In this document: one piece after another, positions 1-7,254 of the stretch
Layout: every line of letters starts with the position of its first letter
How positions within the stretch are numbered: position 1 is the first letter of the stretch
Made by a program: the position numbers and the translations under genes
From: Spirochaetia bacterium
GTDB lineage: Bacteria; Spirochaetota; UBA4802; UBA5550
Length of the DNA: 64,000 nt
Direction of reading: 5' to 3'
Assembly (NCBI GenBank): GCA_009885955.1
Contig: VFJS01000031.1
Location: 62,001 to 126,000, forward strand
Notes under the pieces: model-generated
What the model was told of the DNA's origin: nothing
The model's input: the letters and a program-made list of their open reading frames with translations, nothing else
Database searches by the model: none

Positions 1-679
1 GATCAAGGGAGGATATTTCAATATCCGCAGAGAGTTTCGGGAAACCGTAAGGCCACCTCTCTCCTCCGCGTAAATAACATACTGCCATATCCGCTGCCCG
101 GGCTGCTGCGACATCATTTCTGGAGTCCCCTACAAAGATGGTTTCTCCCGGTTCCATGCCTAATGACTTCAGCCCCTTTACAAGCCCTTCATGGTGCGGC
201 TTAAGCATTAAGACATCATTTCGAGTCACCATGTTTTCAAAACATCCATCCAGGCTGAACAAGGGAAGAGCCTTCTGAATGCAGATCCTCCCGACACTTG
301 TCACAAGTCCCATCCTGAATCCGCCGTCCAGGAGCATCCTCAGGGTATTGAGGGTCTCAGGGTAAAGGCTCCACCTTGTCAGGGCATCGGCATCATACCT
401 GTCATAGATCCTGTTGATAATCTCCATGGCGCTGGCGATTTCATGAGAACTCTTTCCATGCGCATGCATCCCCTGCGTCATGTTATAGATTGCCGCATAG
501 TCAGGAGAGTACCCATACCATTCTTTCAGGAAACCGATTTCCGAAATCAGGGCAAAAGTCTCATTCACCGCGTCATCAAGCTTCCATTGAAAATCAACAA
601 GGGTCCCCTCATAATCAAAAAGAACTCCCCTGATTTTACCAGGGGATATTTTCTCTGCATTTGAGTTAATGGAGGTCAA
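1..679 (-). CDS. HAD-superfamily hydrolase, C-terminus cut by window edge
   Basis: Translating the minus strand gives a HAD-like protein that runs off the left edge. Motif I reads GVLFDYEGTL, motif III contains KPHHEG, and motif IV reads FVGDSRNDV followed by AARAADM. The nucleophilic Asp is present, but the usual second Asp of DxD is Glu (DYE). I chose a TTG start overlapping the ubiX stop (TTGA) because AGGTGG lies just upstream; an internal start is possible. In Thauera-type phenol metabolism the phenylphosphate carboxylase delta subunit is a HAD phosphatase-like protein, and the position next to ubiX, ubiD and pps-like genes fits that role. The delta-subunit assignment is inference; the HAD family is clear. 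Confidence 0.75.
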   Translation of the reverse strand, partial: MTSINSNAEKISPGKIRGVLFDYEGTLVDFQWKLDDAVNETFALISEIGFLKEWYGYSPDYAAIYNMTQGMHAHGKSSHEIASAMEIINRIYDRYDADALTRWSLYPETLNTLRMLLDGGFRMGLVTSVGRICIQKALPLFSLDGCFENMVTRNDVLMLKPHHEGLVKGLKSLGMEPGETIFVGDSRNDVAAARAADMAVCYLRGGERWPYGFPKLSADIEISSLD

Positions 680-1236
680 CCATTCCACCTGGTGAAAAGA
701 TCATGGCTTATTTCCAGATAATCAAAAATCTTTCCAATTGTCTGATGTATAATATCTTCAATGGTCTTTGGATTGTGATAAAAAGAGGGGACTGGCGGCA
801 GTATGTGGGCACCCATGTCAGCAGCCTTGTACATTAATTTCAAATGGCCCTTATGCAGAGGGGTTTCCCTGACAACGAGGACAAGTTTTCTCTTCTCCTT
901 TAATGTCACATCTGCGGCCCGTACGAGTAGATTATCAGTGTAACAGTTGGCTATTCCCGATAAGGATTTTATTGTACACGGAATTACTACCATCGCATGC
1001 GTGAGAAAAGATCCGCTGGAAACCGGCGCTCCCATATTCCCATAGTCATGGTTAAAATCCGCCAGATTGATAACATCTTCAGCGCTCCAGTCTGTTTCTA
1101 TATGTATATTTTTTTTAGCCGAATCCGTAAGAATAAGATGGGTTTCAACATCACTCTTTTTCAACTGCCTGAGAAGTTCGATCCCGTATATAACACCGCT
1201 TGCGCCGGAAATACCTATAATTATCTTTTTTTTCAT
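676..1236 (-). CDS. ubiX: UbiX-type flavin prenyltransferase
   Basis: A 186-residue protein with the UbiX/Pad1 nucleotide-binding signature GISGASGVIYG at residues 8-18, then PVSSGSF, VIPCTIKSLSGIA and a PPVPSFYHNP segment near the C-terminus, all typical of the family. The family attaches a dimethylallyl group to FMN to make prenylated FMN, the cofactor of UbiD decarboxylases. Length is normal. It overlaps the HAD gene by 4 bases and follows the LpdD-like gene, so it is probably co-transcribed with the UbiD-family gene at 2500-3954 that needs its product. A GGAGAAG sequence precedes the ATG. Function of the family is established; the dedicated partnership is inferred from context. Confidence 0.9.
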   Translation of the reverse strand: MKKKIIIGISGASGVIYGIELLRQLKKSDVETHLILTDSAKKNIHIETDWSAEDVINLADFNHDYGNMGAPVSSGSFLTHAMVVIPCTIKSLSGIANCYTDNLLVRAADVTLKEKRKLVLVVRETPLHKGHLKLMYKAADMGAHILPPVPSFYHNPKTIEDIIHQTIGKIFDYLEISHDLFTRWNG

Positions 1237-1260
1237 TCAATCTTCTCCATAAAATTACTT

Positions 1261-1325
1261 GCCCTCACCCGCTTCGACAGGTGCTACACTGAGCTATGCC
1301 GAAGTGCTCAGAGCACCGTACTGAA
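1261..1325. repeat. Imperfect palindromic repeat between ubiX and lpdD-like gene
   Basis: The segment contains CTTCGACAGGTGCTACACTG on one arm and its imperfect reverse complement on the other (CAGAGCACCGTACTGAAGG). It resembles the CTTCGACAG...CTGAAG intergenic repeats scattered in many bacterial chromosomes. The outer arm extends into the end of the LpdD-like reading frame and supplies its last codons. No second copy was noticed in this window. Confidence 0.5.
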
Positions 1326-1700
1326 GGATAATTTTATTTTATCTATAATCAGCACAACAAGGTCCCTGCTGTTTATTCCGACTTTTTTCAAACCGTCTTC
1401 TGATATGCCGTCCCAGTGCATTCCGGCTGTCACTACGACATTTGTTTTGAATGCAGCCGAAATTGTTTCCGATGCGAGCTTGGCAATTTCATCCTCTTTA
1501 TGCGATAAAAAACAGAAAACCGATGCCGTTGAACTTGTGATATCAGGGTCCTTCAGGCTTGGCCTGGGCTGCGCAACTGCCACAGCTCCGATATGCGGCC
1601 TCTCCCCTCCATAGACGGCTATCAGCAAATCATCCCCAATCGACTTAATACTTGCTTCAAGATCATATTCGCCGCTGACTGTTCTTACAATGGCATCCAT
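1308..1700 (-). CDS. LpdD-like small protein (UbiD/prenylated-flavin accessory)
   Basis: A 130-residue protein. The central motifs HIGAVAVAQPRPSLKDP, then a SSTASVF/LSHKEDEIAKLA segment and VVVTAGMHWDGIS, match what I recall of the LpdD-like family, small proteins found next to UbiD-type decarboxylases such as gallate decarboxylase and proposed to help load prenylated FMN. The last residues (SFSTVL) come from a palindromic repeat at 1261-1325, so the native C-terminus may have been altered. It lies 9 bases after the CBS-domain gene and just before ubiX in the same operon. No catalytic function is claimed; the family call is from motif memory and moderately secure. Confidence 0.65.
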   Translation of the reverse strand: MDAIVRTVSGEYDLEASIKSIGDDLLIAVYGGERPHIGAVAVAQPRPSLKDPDITSSTASVFCFLSHKEDEIAKLASETISAAFKTNVVVTAGMHWDGISEDGLKKVGINSRDLVVLIIDKIKLSFSTVL

Positions 1701-1709
1701 AATAATCTG

Positions 1710-2354
1710 TCACTCGTCCTCAGTGGTTATATTATATCCGAGGTCTTCCAATTGTGTTATAATCTTATTCCTGTTGTCTGATTTAAGGCGTATGTAAAGC
1801 CTTCTTTTCCCGGAATCGGACTGTTTCAGGGTAAAAAGACTGTACAGGCTGCCGCCGGAATTATAGATACTCTGAATAATTTCATTCACATGAGTGCTTT
1901 CAATAACTTCACCCTCTATGCTGATCCCATGAACATCTTCATCAATCCCCAGGATCTGTGACAGTGAGTTATATATGTCAAGATCGGATACGGTACCGAC
2001 AACTTCCTCTCCATCCATGACAGGATAGTAACTCCTTCCGAACTTTTTTCCTTCTAAAAGGGCTTTCTTCACTGAATCACGTATCGACATGGTGATTGGA
2101 TTCCTGACCATGAGATCCTTGACCTTGAGCCTGTTATTAAAATAATCGAGTTCATGAATGCTTCCCGTGGCCGTCACATGATGCGCAGCTTTCATGAGAT
2201 CACGCCTTGCAAGTATTCCCCTCAGCCTGCCGTTGTCCACAACCGGAATAAACTGCAATTTATACTCGTCAAATATTTTCTTGGCCTCAAAGGTAAGCAT
2301 ATCGCTCTGGATCGTTAACGGCTTATCTTTCCTCATCCAGTTTTTAATAATCAT
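1710..2354 (-). CDS. ppsC: Phenylphosphate synthase subunit C-like, CBS-domain protein
   Basis: A 214-residue protein with two CBS domains (roughly residues 1-58 and 76-135, each with the pattern MRKDKPLTI.../MVRNPITMS... and V(V)G(T/I)(V/L)(S/A)RRDL-like ends) followed by an ACT-like C-terminal domain. In Thauera aromatica phenylphosphate synthase is built from a 70-kDa, a 40-kDa and a 24-kDa subunit; the smallest is a CBS-domain protein that stimulates the other two. This gene has the right size and domain type and sits in one operon with homologues of the two larger subunits, so PpsC is the likely role. CBS proteins also occur as general adenylate sensors, so the specific name rests on context. 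Confidence 0.7.
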   Translation of the reverse strand: MIIKNWMRKDKPLTIQSDMLTFEAKKIFDEYKLQFIPVVDNGRLRGILARRDLMKAAHHVTATGSIHELDYFNNRLKVKDLMVRNPITMSIRDSVKKALLEGKKFGRSYYPVMDGEEVVGTVSDLDIYNSLSQILGIDEDVHGISIEGEVIESTHVNEIIQSIYNSGGSLYSLFTLKQSDSGKRRLYIRLKSDNRNKIITQLEDLGYNITTEDE

Positions 2355-2404
2355 GATTAAGCCCCCGCTTTATTTTGAAATGTCATGGAGCTGAATAAAA
2401 AGCA

Positions 2405-2451
2405 GCCACAGAGGCGCAGAGTATTTCTCTGAGTCTCTGTGCCTCTGTGGC
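2405..2451. repeat. Small palindromic repeat (GCCACAGAGGCGCAGAG type)
   Basis: Two 17-base arms, GCCACAGAGGCGCAGAG at 2405-2421 and CTCTGTGCCTCTGTGGC at 2435-2451, are inverted with a single mismatch around a 13-base loop. It lies between ubiD and ppsC in the operon and would form a strong hairpin in the mRNA. It belongs to the same sequence family as the larger foldback at 15113-15246. Confidence 0.8.
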
Positions 2452-2499
2452 AAAATTCTCTTTAATTTTTTACATGCCCCCTGGCTTGTACTTAAATAG

Positions 2500-3954
2500 T
2501 TATATATACTTCATCTGGGTCGGAACTACGCCGAATTCCTCAAGGCCGAATTCCTTCCACCTGGAAAGTACCCTTGCAACCATATCCCTGTTCATCATGA
2601 TTTCCTGGGGCTTATCCTTTCCCCATTCATAGGGGGTTGTGGCATCCATAATTATTCTTGAAACAATATCCCTCTCCTTTATATGGAGGGCCGGGTCAAG
2701 AGGTGTTGAACGCCCGCGGTCGATAATCTGGGTATCCCTTTTCGGATCATATCGTACTGAGAGGGCCCACATTACCCTGTCCCAATCGTCTGCAGGAATA
2801 TCTTCATCAACAACGATGACGCCTTTCAGGCCATAGTGGCCGGTTGTTGATGCTATTACGGCGTTACCCGCATGGTTTCCATGGCCCGGATACATGGTCT
2901 TTACTGATACGATAGCCCAGAAACGTCCTGTTGAACTCGCAGGGATATAGACCGATTTAATGCCCGGGACTTTCATTGTCTCAAGATCGTACCACAGCGT
3001 GGCCGTCCTGTTCAAAGACTGGATCATGTGAATATCATTGATCGGCTTTCCGACAGAGGTTGCCCAGAAAATCGGCTTTTTCCGCTGCAGTATTCTTGTA
3101 ACCCTGAGCGCAGGTTTCGGAAAATCCTTCCCCCTGTTGCCGGAATAATACCCGGTATACTCACCAAAGGGCCCTTCATCGCGGAGCACTTTGGGGTCGA
3201 TCTCACCCTCAAGAATTATCTCTGCATGGGCCGGGAGCTTCAACCCGGTGTGATCACTCTCAAAAATTTCAACAGGCTCCCCTCTCAGGGCTCCAACTAC
3301 ATCATATTCGTCAACACCTGCCGGTACAAGGGTGCTACCAGCCAGAAACAGCAGTGGGTCGCATCCGATGACGAAGGCTGCCGGCATTTTTTTCCCCATG
3401 GCCTCATATTTTTTCATCATCATATCGCCATGTTTTCCCTTGATGATTTGTACGCCGACATGCTTGTCGTCAAGAATCTGCCCGCGGTAAGTCCCGAGGT
3501 TTGTCCAGCCCGTATCGGGGTCCTTTGTAACAAGATATGCCGAGGTGGCTATGAAACGTCCCCCATCCTCGGGATAAAACCACGGGGCCGGATAGTTATT
3601 TACATTAATCTTGTCTCCTTCGATTATTGTTTCCATGACAGGCGGATTTTTTACCATCTTCGGTTTTATGAGCTGTTTTGTCGTTGCCTCCATCCAGCCT
3701 TTTGAGAGCTCGCACATTGTCTTGTCAGAGCTCTGCCCGAGCATGATTGCCAGCTTCTGAGGGGTGGTGCATGCGCTGATGCAGACCGGCATGTCATATC
3801 CTTTCGGATTTTCAAAAATCAATACAGGGCCGTTGGCTTCCTCATTAATTTTAGCGGTATGGGACAATTCAAATTTTACATCAACTTCTGCTTTTATCCT
3901 GTGAAGAATCCCCTCCTCTTCGCATTTATCAATATAATCCCTGAGACTTTTCAT
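2500..3954 (-). CDS. UbiD-family (de)carboxylase, phenylphosphate carboxylase-like
   Basis: A 484-residue UbiD-family protein. The family's catalytic segment DEGPFGEYTGYYSG is at about residues 260-273, preceded by the N-terminal cofactor/metal region with GGRFIATSAYLVT and NLGTYRGQ. UbiD enzymes use prenylated FMN to add or remove CO2 on unsaturated or aromatic acids. The gene lies between the ppsB- and ppsC-like genes with ubiX and an lpdD-like gene downstream, which points to carboxylation of phenylphosphate to 4-hydroxybenzoate. The characterised phenylphosphate carboxylase has two UbiD-like subunits (alpha, beta) plus gamma and delta; only one UbiD gene is visible here, so the enzyme may be simpler or another subunit lies off the window. 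Substrate is inference. Confidence 0.8.
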   Translation of the reverse strand: MKSLRDYIDKCEEEGILHRIKAEVDVKFELSHTAKINEEANGPVLIFENPKGYDMPVCISACTTPQKLAIMLGQSSDKTMCELSKGWMEATTKQLIKPKMVKNPPVMETIIEGDKINVNNYPAPWFYPEDGGRFIATSAYLVTKDPDTGWTNLGTYRGQILDDKHVGVQIIKGKHGDMMMKKYEAMGKKMPAAFVIGCDPLLFLAGSTLVPAGVDEYDVVGALRGEPVEIFESDHTGLKLPAHAEIILEGEIDPKVLRDEGPFGEYTGYYSGNRGKDFPKPALRVTRILQRKKPIFWATSVGKPINDIHMIQSLNRTATLWYDLETMKVPGIKSVYIPASSTGRFWAIVSVKTMYPGHGNHAGNAVIASTTGHYGLKGVIVVDEDIPADDWDRVMWALSVRYDPKRDTQIIDRGRSTPLDPALHIKERDIVSRIIMDATTPYEWGKDKPQEIMMNRDMVARVLSRWKEFGLEEFGVVPTQMKYI

Positions 3955-4032
3955 TTTTAACCTCTCTCTATACTAAAATTTTATTTTTGTTCTCTACATA
4001 TGATGCAGTTGCTATTAACAGCTATAGTTTCA

Positions 4033-5124
4033 TTACGATAATTTTTTGCCGGCGATAAGGCTCGCGACAATATGGTCCATGGCCGATGATTTCGGCTGGT
4101 AGACCGGTTCGTTTTTTTTCTGGCTCCATACGGTTTCGGGCCTGCTCTGAAGAATCATTATCTGCCCGTTCTGCGGAAGGTCCTTGTCGATGGCCCATTC
4201 AATATCCATTGGCTTGCCGTAATGCTTTTCAATCAGTTTCCCGATCCTTGCCAGTTCTACGGCTTCCGTGTCAAGAATGCACTGATCATCCCTCTTCTCA
4301 AGGGGAATCTCCCTCTTCTCAACGGAATGAGTTTCCTGATTCAATGTGAACAGGCACTCCTTATGTGAAATATTTCTCTTGATTATTTCAAAGGTCACCT
4401 TGTTTATAATGAAATGGTCAGGGGTTGTTTCACCGCATACAACACTCTCGCCAAATCCCCAGTTCGCATCTATGGCAATTGTTGATATGTCCCCGGTAGC
4501 CGGGTTGATTGTAAACATCACTCCGGCAGTGAAAGACTTAACCATTTTCTGCACGGCAACTGAAATGCCGACCTGGTCATGGGAATATCCCATTTTATTC
4601 CTGTACGCTATCGCCCTTGAGGTATACAGGCTTGACCAGCATTGTTTTACCCTGGAAAGGATATCGTCGATACCCCGGATCCATAAAAAAGTATCCTGCT
4701 GCCCGGCAAAACTCGCGTCCGGCATATCCTCGGCTGTGGCGCTGGACCGGACAGCCGACGGGACTGCGGGAAAGTTGCAGTTATTCGACAAACATCTGTA
4801 ATACTCACCGATAAAGTCCTCAAGCTCAATGCTTATGGAGGCATTCTCTATAAACCCCCGTATTTTCGCGCTGGCATCCTCAGCCGCGTCCAGGTTATCA
4901 TTTTTAACACTATTCACAATCCGCAAGATGTCCCCTTTAATTCCTGCCTCTTCTATGAAGCGCCAATAAGAATCAGTTGTTATCGCATACCCGGGGGGGA
5001 CGGGTATTTCCGCCTTCAGCAGTTCGCCCAGGCTTGCGCACTTCCCTCCTACCCGCGGAACGGAATGTATGTCGCACTCCTCAAACCATAATACAAATTC
5101 AGCGCATCTACTCATTTTAAGCAC
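4033..5124 (-). CDS. ppsB: Phenylphosphate synthase subunit B-like (PEP-synthase ATP-binding domain)
   Basis: A 363-residue protein equivalent to the N-terminal ATP-binding part of phosphoenolpyruvate synthase: RVGGKCASLGELL near residue 24, PVPPGYAITTDSYWRF, PSAVRSSATAEDMPDASFAG with the conserved arginine around residue 125, and MDIEWAIDKDLPQNGQIMILQSRPET at the C-terminus. It lacks the swivelling phosphohistidine domain, which is in the neighbouring 616-residue protein. This split, and the size near 40 kDa, match PpsB of phenylphosphate synthase. It would use ATP to phosphorylate the histidine of the PpsA partner. Other split PEP-synthase-like enzymes exist, so the call depends on its neighbours. 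Confidence 0.75.
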   Translation of the reverse strand: MLKMSRCAEFVLWFEECDIHSVPRVGGKCASLGELLKAEIPVPPGYAITTDSYWRFIEEAGIKGDILRIVNSVKNDNLDAAEDASAKIRGFIENASISIELEDFIGEYYRCLSNNCNFPAVPSAVRSSATAEDMPDASFAGQQDTFLWIRGIDDILSRVKQCWSSLYTSRAIAYRNKMGYSHDQVGISVAVQKMVKSFTAGVMFTINPATGDISTIAIDANWGFGESVVCGETTPDHFIINKVTFEIIKRNISHKECLFTLNQETHSVEKREIPLEKRDDQCILDTEAVELARIGKLIEKHYGKPMDIEWAIDKDLPQNGQIMILQSRPETVWSQKKNEPVYQPKSSAMDHIVASLIAGKKLS

Positions 5125-5204
5125 CCTTTTCTTTTATTCCTGACCTCAACAGTGCCCTTCCCCCGGAATTTTATTGGCACATTGATATATCACCGGTTTT
5201 AATC

Positions 5205-5249
5205 ATTACATATGCAGGGCATATCTCTTTCATGTCCTGCATATGTAAT
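5205..5249 (-). promoter_or_regulatory. Strong intercistronic hairpin between ppsA and ppsB
   Basis: Positions 5205-5222 (ATTACATATGCAGGGCAT) and 5232-5249 (ATGTCCTGCATATGTAAT) are inverted repeats matching at 17 of 18 bases around a 9-base loop; the outer 14 pairs are perfect. It falls in the 142-base gap between the ppsA stop and ppsB start and has no T-run on the coding strand, so it does not look like a simple intrinsic terminator. It could stabilise the ppsA message, attenuate read-through, or be a protein site. Confidence 0.6.
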
Positions 5250-5266
5250 AGACATCAGAATTATGA

Positions 5267-7117
5267 TTAACGGAGGATATCAATCCTTCCGGTATCACCG
5301 TTAACCCTTATTTTCATCCCGGTCTTGATTATCTTCGTCGACTGGCCTGTCCCTACAACCGCCGGCATCCCATACTCGCGGCAGACAATGGCAGCATGGC
5401 TCATGATACCGCCGACGTCGGTGACGCAGGCCTTTATTTTTTGAAACACCGGAGCCCATGAAGGCGACGTTGTCGGGCTTACCAGAATCTCGCCGTCCTT
5501 CAGGCTGTTTATCTCCTGAACCGATCTGCAAACCCTGGCAATGCCTTCAGCAACTCCCGGCGAAGCGGCAAATCCTGTAATTTCGGTCACCTTGTCCGGA
5601 TCCCCGATCTCCCTGAGCTTCAGCCAGCCCCTCAGGCTCTCATTGGTAACGCCCCAGAGGACAATGGTGAAAGGCTCGGTAACTACTTCAGGCGGTGTCC
5701 CGAGGGCTTCCGGCGCTTTCCACTCCTTGAACTTTTTAAAAACACCTTTTCTCCATTCGATCTCCTTGGGCCAGTGTATTGCGCCGTAGGGCTTCACAAC
5801 GCTTGCCCATGCAGTCACAAGGTCCCACAAAGCTTCCTTTATCTCGCCGCGCTGCATGAACCATATGTCCTCTATATCCTTTATTATCCCATGGCTCTTC
5901 ATAATGGCAGCAACATCCCTCACCTTGTTCCAGAATATTGAATGGAACCAATGTTCGACAAAAAATAAATGGTTTTCAACATAGGGAAACACGAGTTTAG
6001 CAGTGCCCTGGAGCTGGTCAAAAGTTTTCCTGTCTTCATCGGTTTTCAGCAGACCCCGATATTCTTTTGTTATGCGCTCCCGGTCGGCCTGAACTTTTTC
6101 AAGGGGCCTGTCAATTGATTGCCCTTTCTGGAGCTTCTCAATATATATGCGCATTGAATTAAGCGGGATGTTCAGATCATCATTCCAGCAGCAGTCAGAA
6201 TGGTACCAGCCGGTCCCTGTTGAAATATAAAACCAGGGATACTTGGCTTTGTCCCATGCCTGGATCCATTTTTTCCCGCCTTCACTTTTCTGCAGTTTTG
6301 CCAGGACCGCATCAAGATTATCGCTGCCTCCGACATCTTTATCGATCTTTAATTCAATCGATAGCTTTGCAAGTTTCTTCAGTTCTTCATCGGGCCTGTA
6401 CATGATAACATCGATACCGCCTACCATCTGGGTAATCCTCTGCAGCGGTATGTCGGGGAATGCCTTGGTGCAGAAATCAACGAATGTTACGTAGGCGGCA
6501 TACCCGAGGTTGAGAAATTCAAAATGGTACTGCCAGCACCTGATGCCGAGGTCTATCAGCCTGTCATAATTGCTGAGGAGTTCATAACCGGTGGATATGC
6601 CGTCGCCCCTTTTAACCCTGGCGAGATCTTCAATATCCGGAAGCTGATCGAACTTCATCGCTTCAAGCTCTTTTATGATATCCTCCATCTTCTTTTTCCA
6701 CTTTTCCTCCAGGCTGTTCCAGTTCTCAAAATAATAACCTGCCCTTTCCATGAACAAGGGGACCCTGGCGCCAATTTCATTGGGGTCAGCAACGCCCACT
6801 GGCGATATATAGATATTTCCGTTTATGATCCTGTGGTCAACCCCGTTTGCAGGGGGTATTTTAAAATATTTTGAGCAGTATTGGGAAAGAGACAGGAACC
6901 AGGCTTCATCCCATATAACGTCAAAGGGGTGAAGTGGTTCAGGATAATGAAGCGCGTCATTGAACCAGAACGTGCTGTTTTCATACTCAGCCCTCTCCTT
7001 ATTCTCGGTTGTGAACTGGTAGTAATAGGGATACATCCTTTCCCATCCTTCAGTTCCGGGGATGGTCTTGATCTCGTGCGGACTTGGAAATTTTGATTTT
7101 GACATTTGACCCTCCAA
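5267..7117 (-). CDS. ppsA: Phenylphosphate synthase subunit A-like (PEP-utilising phosphohistidine subunit)
   Basis: A 616-residue, about 70-kDa protein whose C-terminus carries the PEP-utilising mobile domain: GGIMSHAAIVCREYGMPAVV, with the phosphorylatable histidine at residue 574 (usual TSH here MSH). The long N-terminal part is rich in aromatic residues and is not a pyruvate-binding TIM barrel. In phenylphosphate synthase, PpsA carries the transiently phosphorylated histidine and transfers the phosphoryl group to phenol. Size, domain content and the neighbouring ATP-domain and CBS-domain genes all match that enzyme. The symbol means phenylphosphate synthase A, not PEP synthase. Substrate may be phenol or a substituted phenol. 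An AGGGTC-type ribosome site precedes the ATG at 7117. Confidence 0.75.
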   Translation of the reverse strand: MEGQMSKSKFPSPHEIKTIPGTEGWERMYPYYYQFTTENKERAEYENSTFWFNDALHYPEPLHPFDVIWDEAWFLSLSQYCSKYFKIPPANGVDHRIINGNIYISPVGVADPNEIGARVPLFMERAGYYFENWNSLEEKWKKKMEDIIKELEAMKFDQLPDIEDLARVKRGDGISTGYELLSNYDRLIDLGIRCWQYHFEFLNLGYAAYVTFVDFCTKAFPDIPLQRITQMVGGIDVIMYRPDEELKKLAKLSIELKIDKDVGGSDNLDAVLAKLQKSEGGKKWIQAWDKAKYPWFYISTGTGWYHSDCCWNDDLNIPLNSMRIYIEKLQKGQSIDRPLEKVQADRERITKEYRGLLKTDEDRKTFDQLQGTAKLVFPYVENHLFFVEHWFHSIFWNKVRDVAAIMKSHGIIKDIEDIWFMQRGEIKEALWDLVTAWASVVKPYGAIHWPKEIEWRKGVFKKFKEWKAPEALGTPPEVVTEPFTIVLWGVTNESLRGWLKLREIGDPDKVTEITGFAASPGVAEGIARVCRSVQEINSLKDGEILVSPTTSPSWAPVFQKIKACVTDVGGIMSHAAIVCREYGMPAVVGTGQSTKIIKTGMKIRVNGDTGRIDILR

Positions 7118-7254
7118 TTTTAATTTAAAACAATTTATAAAACCAGAATATTATATTTTACAGAAATAAAATATAATATCAGGAATTCCCATTCAACATC
7201 TGATAAAGAACTTTATTTCACCCTGCTGAATACTCTCAAGAATGGTTGATTCAG

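Noticed and set aside
997-1614. 205-residue plus-strand reading frame
   Set aside because: Antisense to ubiX and the LpdD-like gene, both of which have clear family motifs; no ribosome site and no domain pattern.
3028-3705. 225-residue plus-strand reading frame
   Set aside because: Antisense shadow of the UbiD gene.
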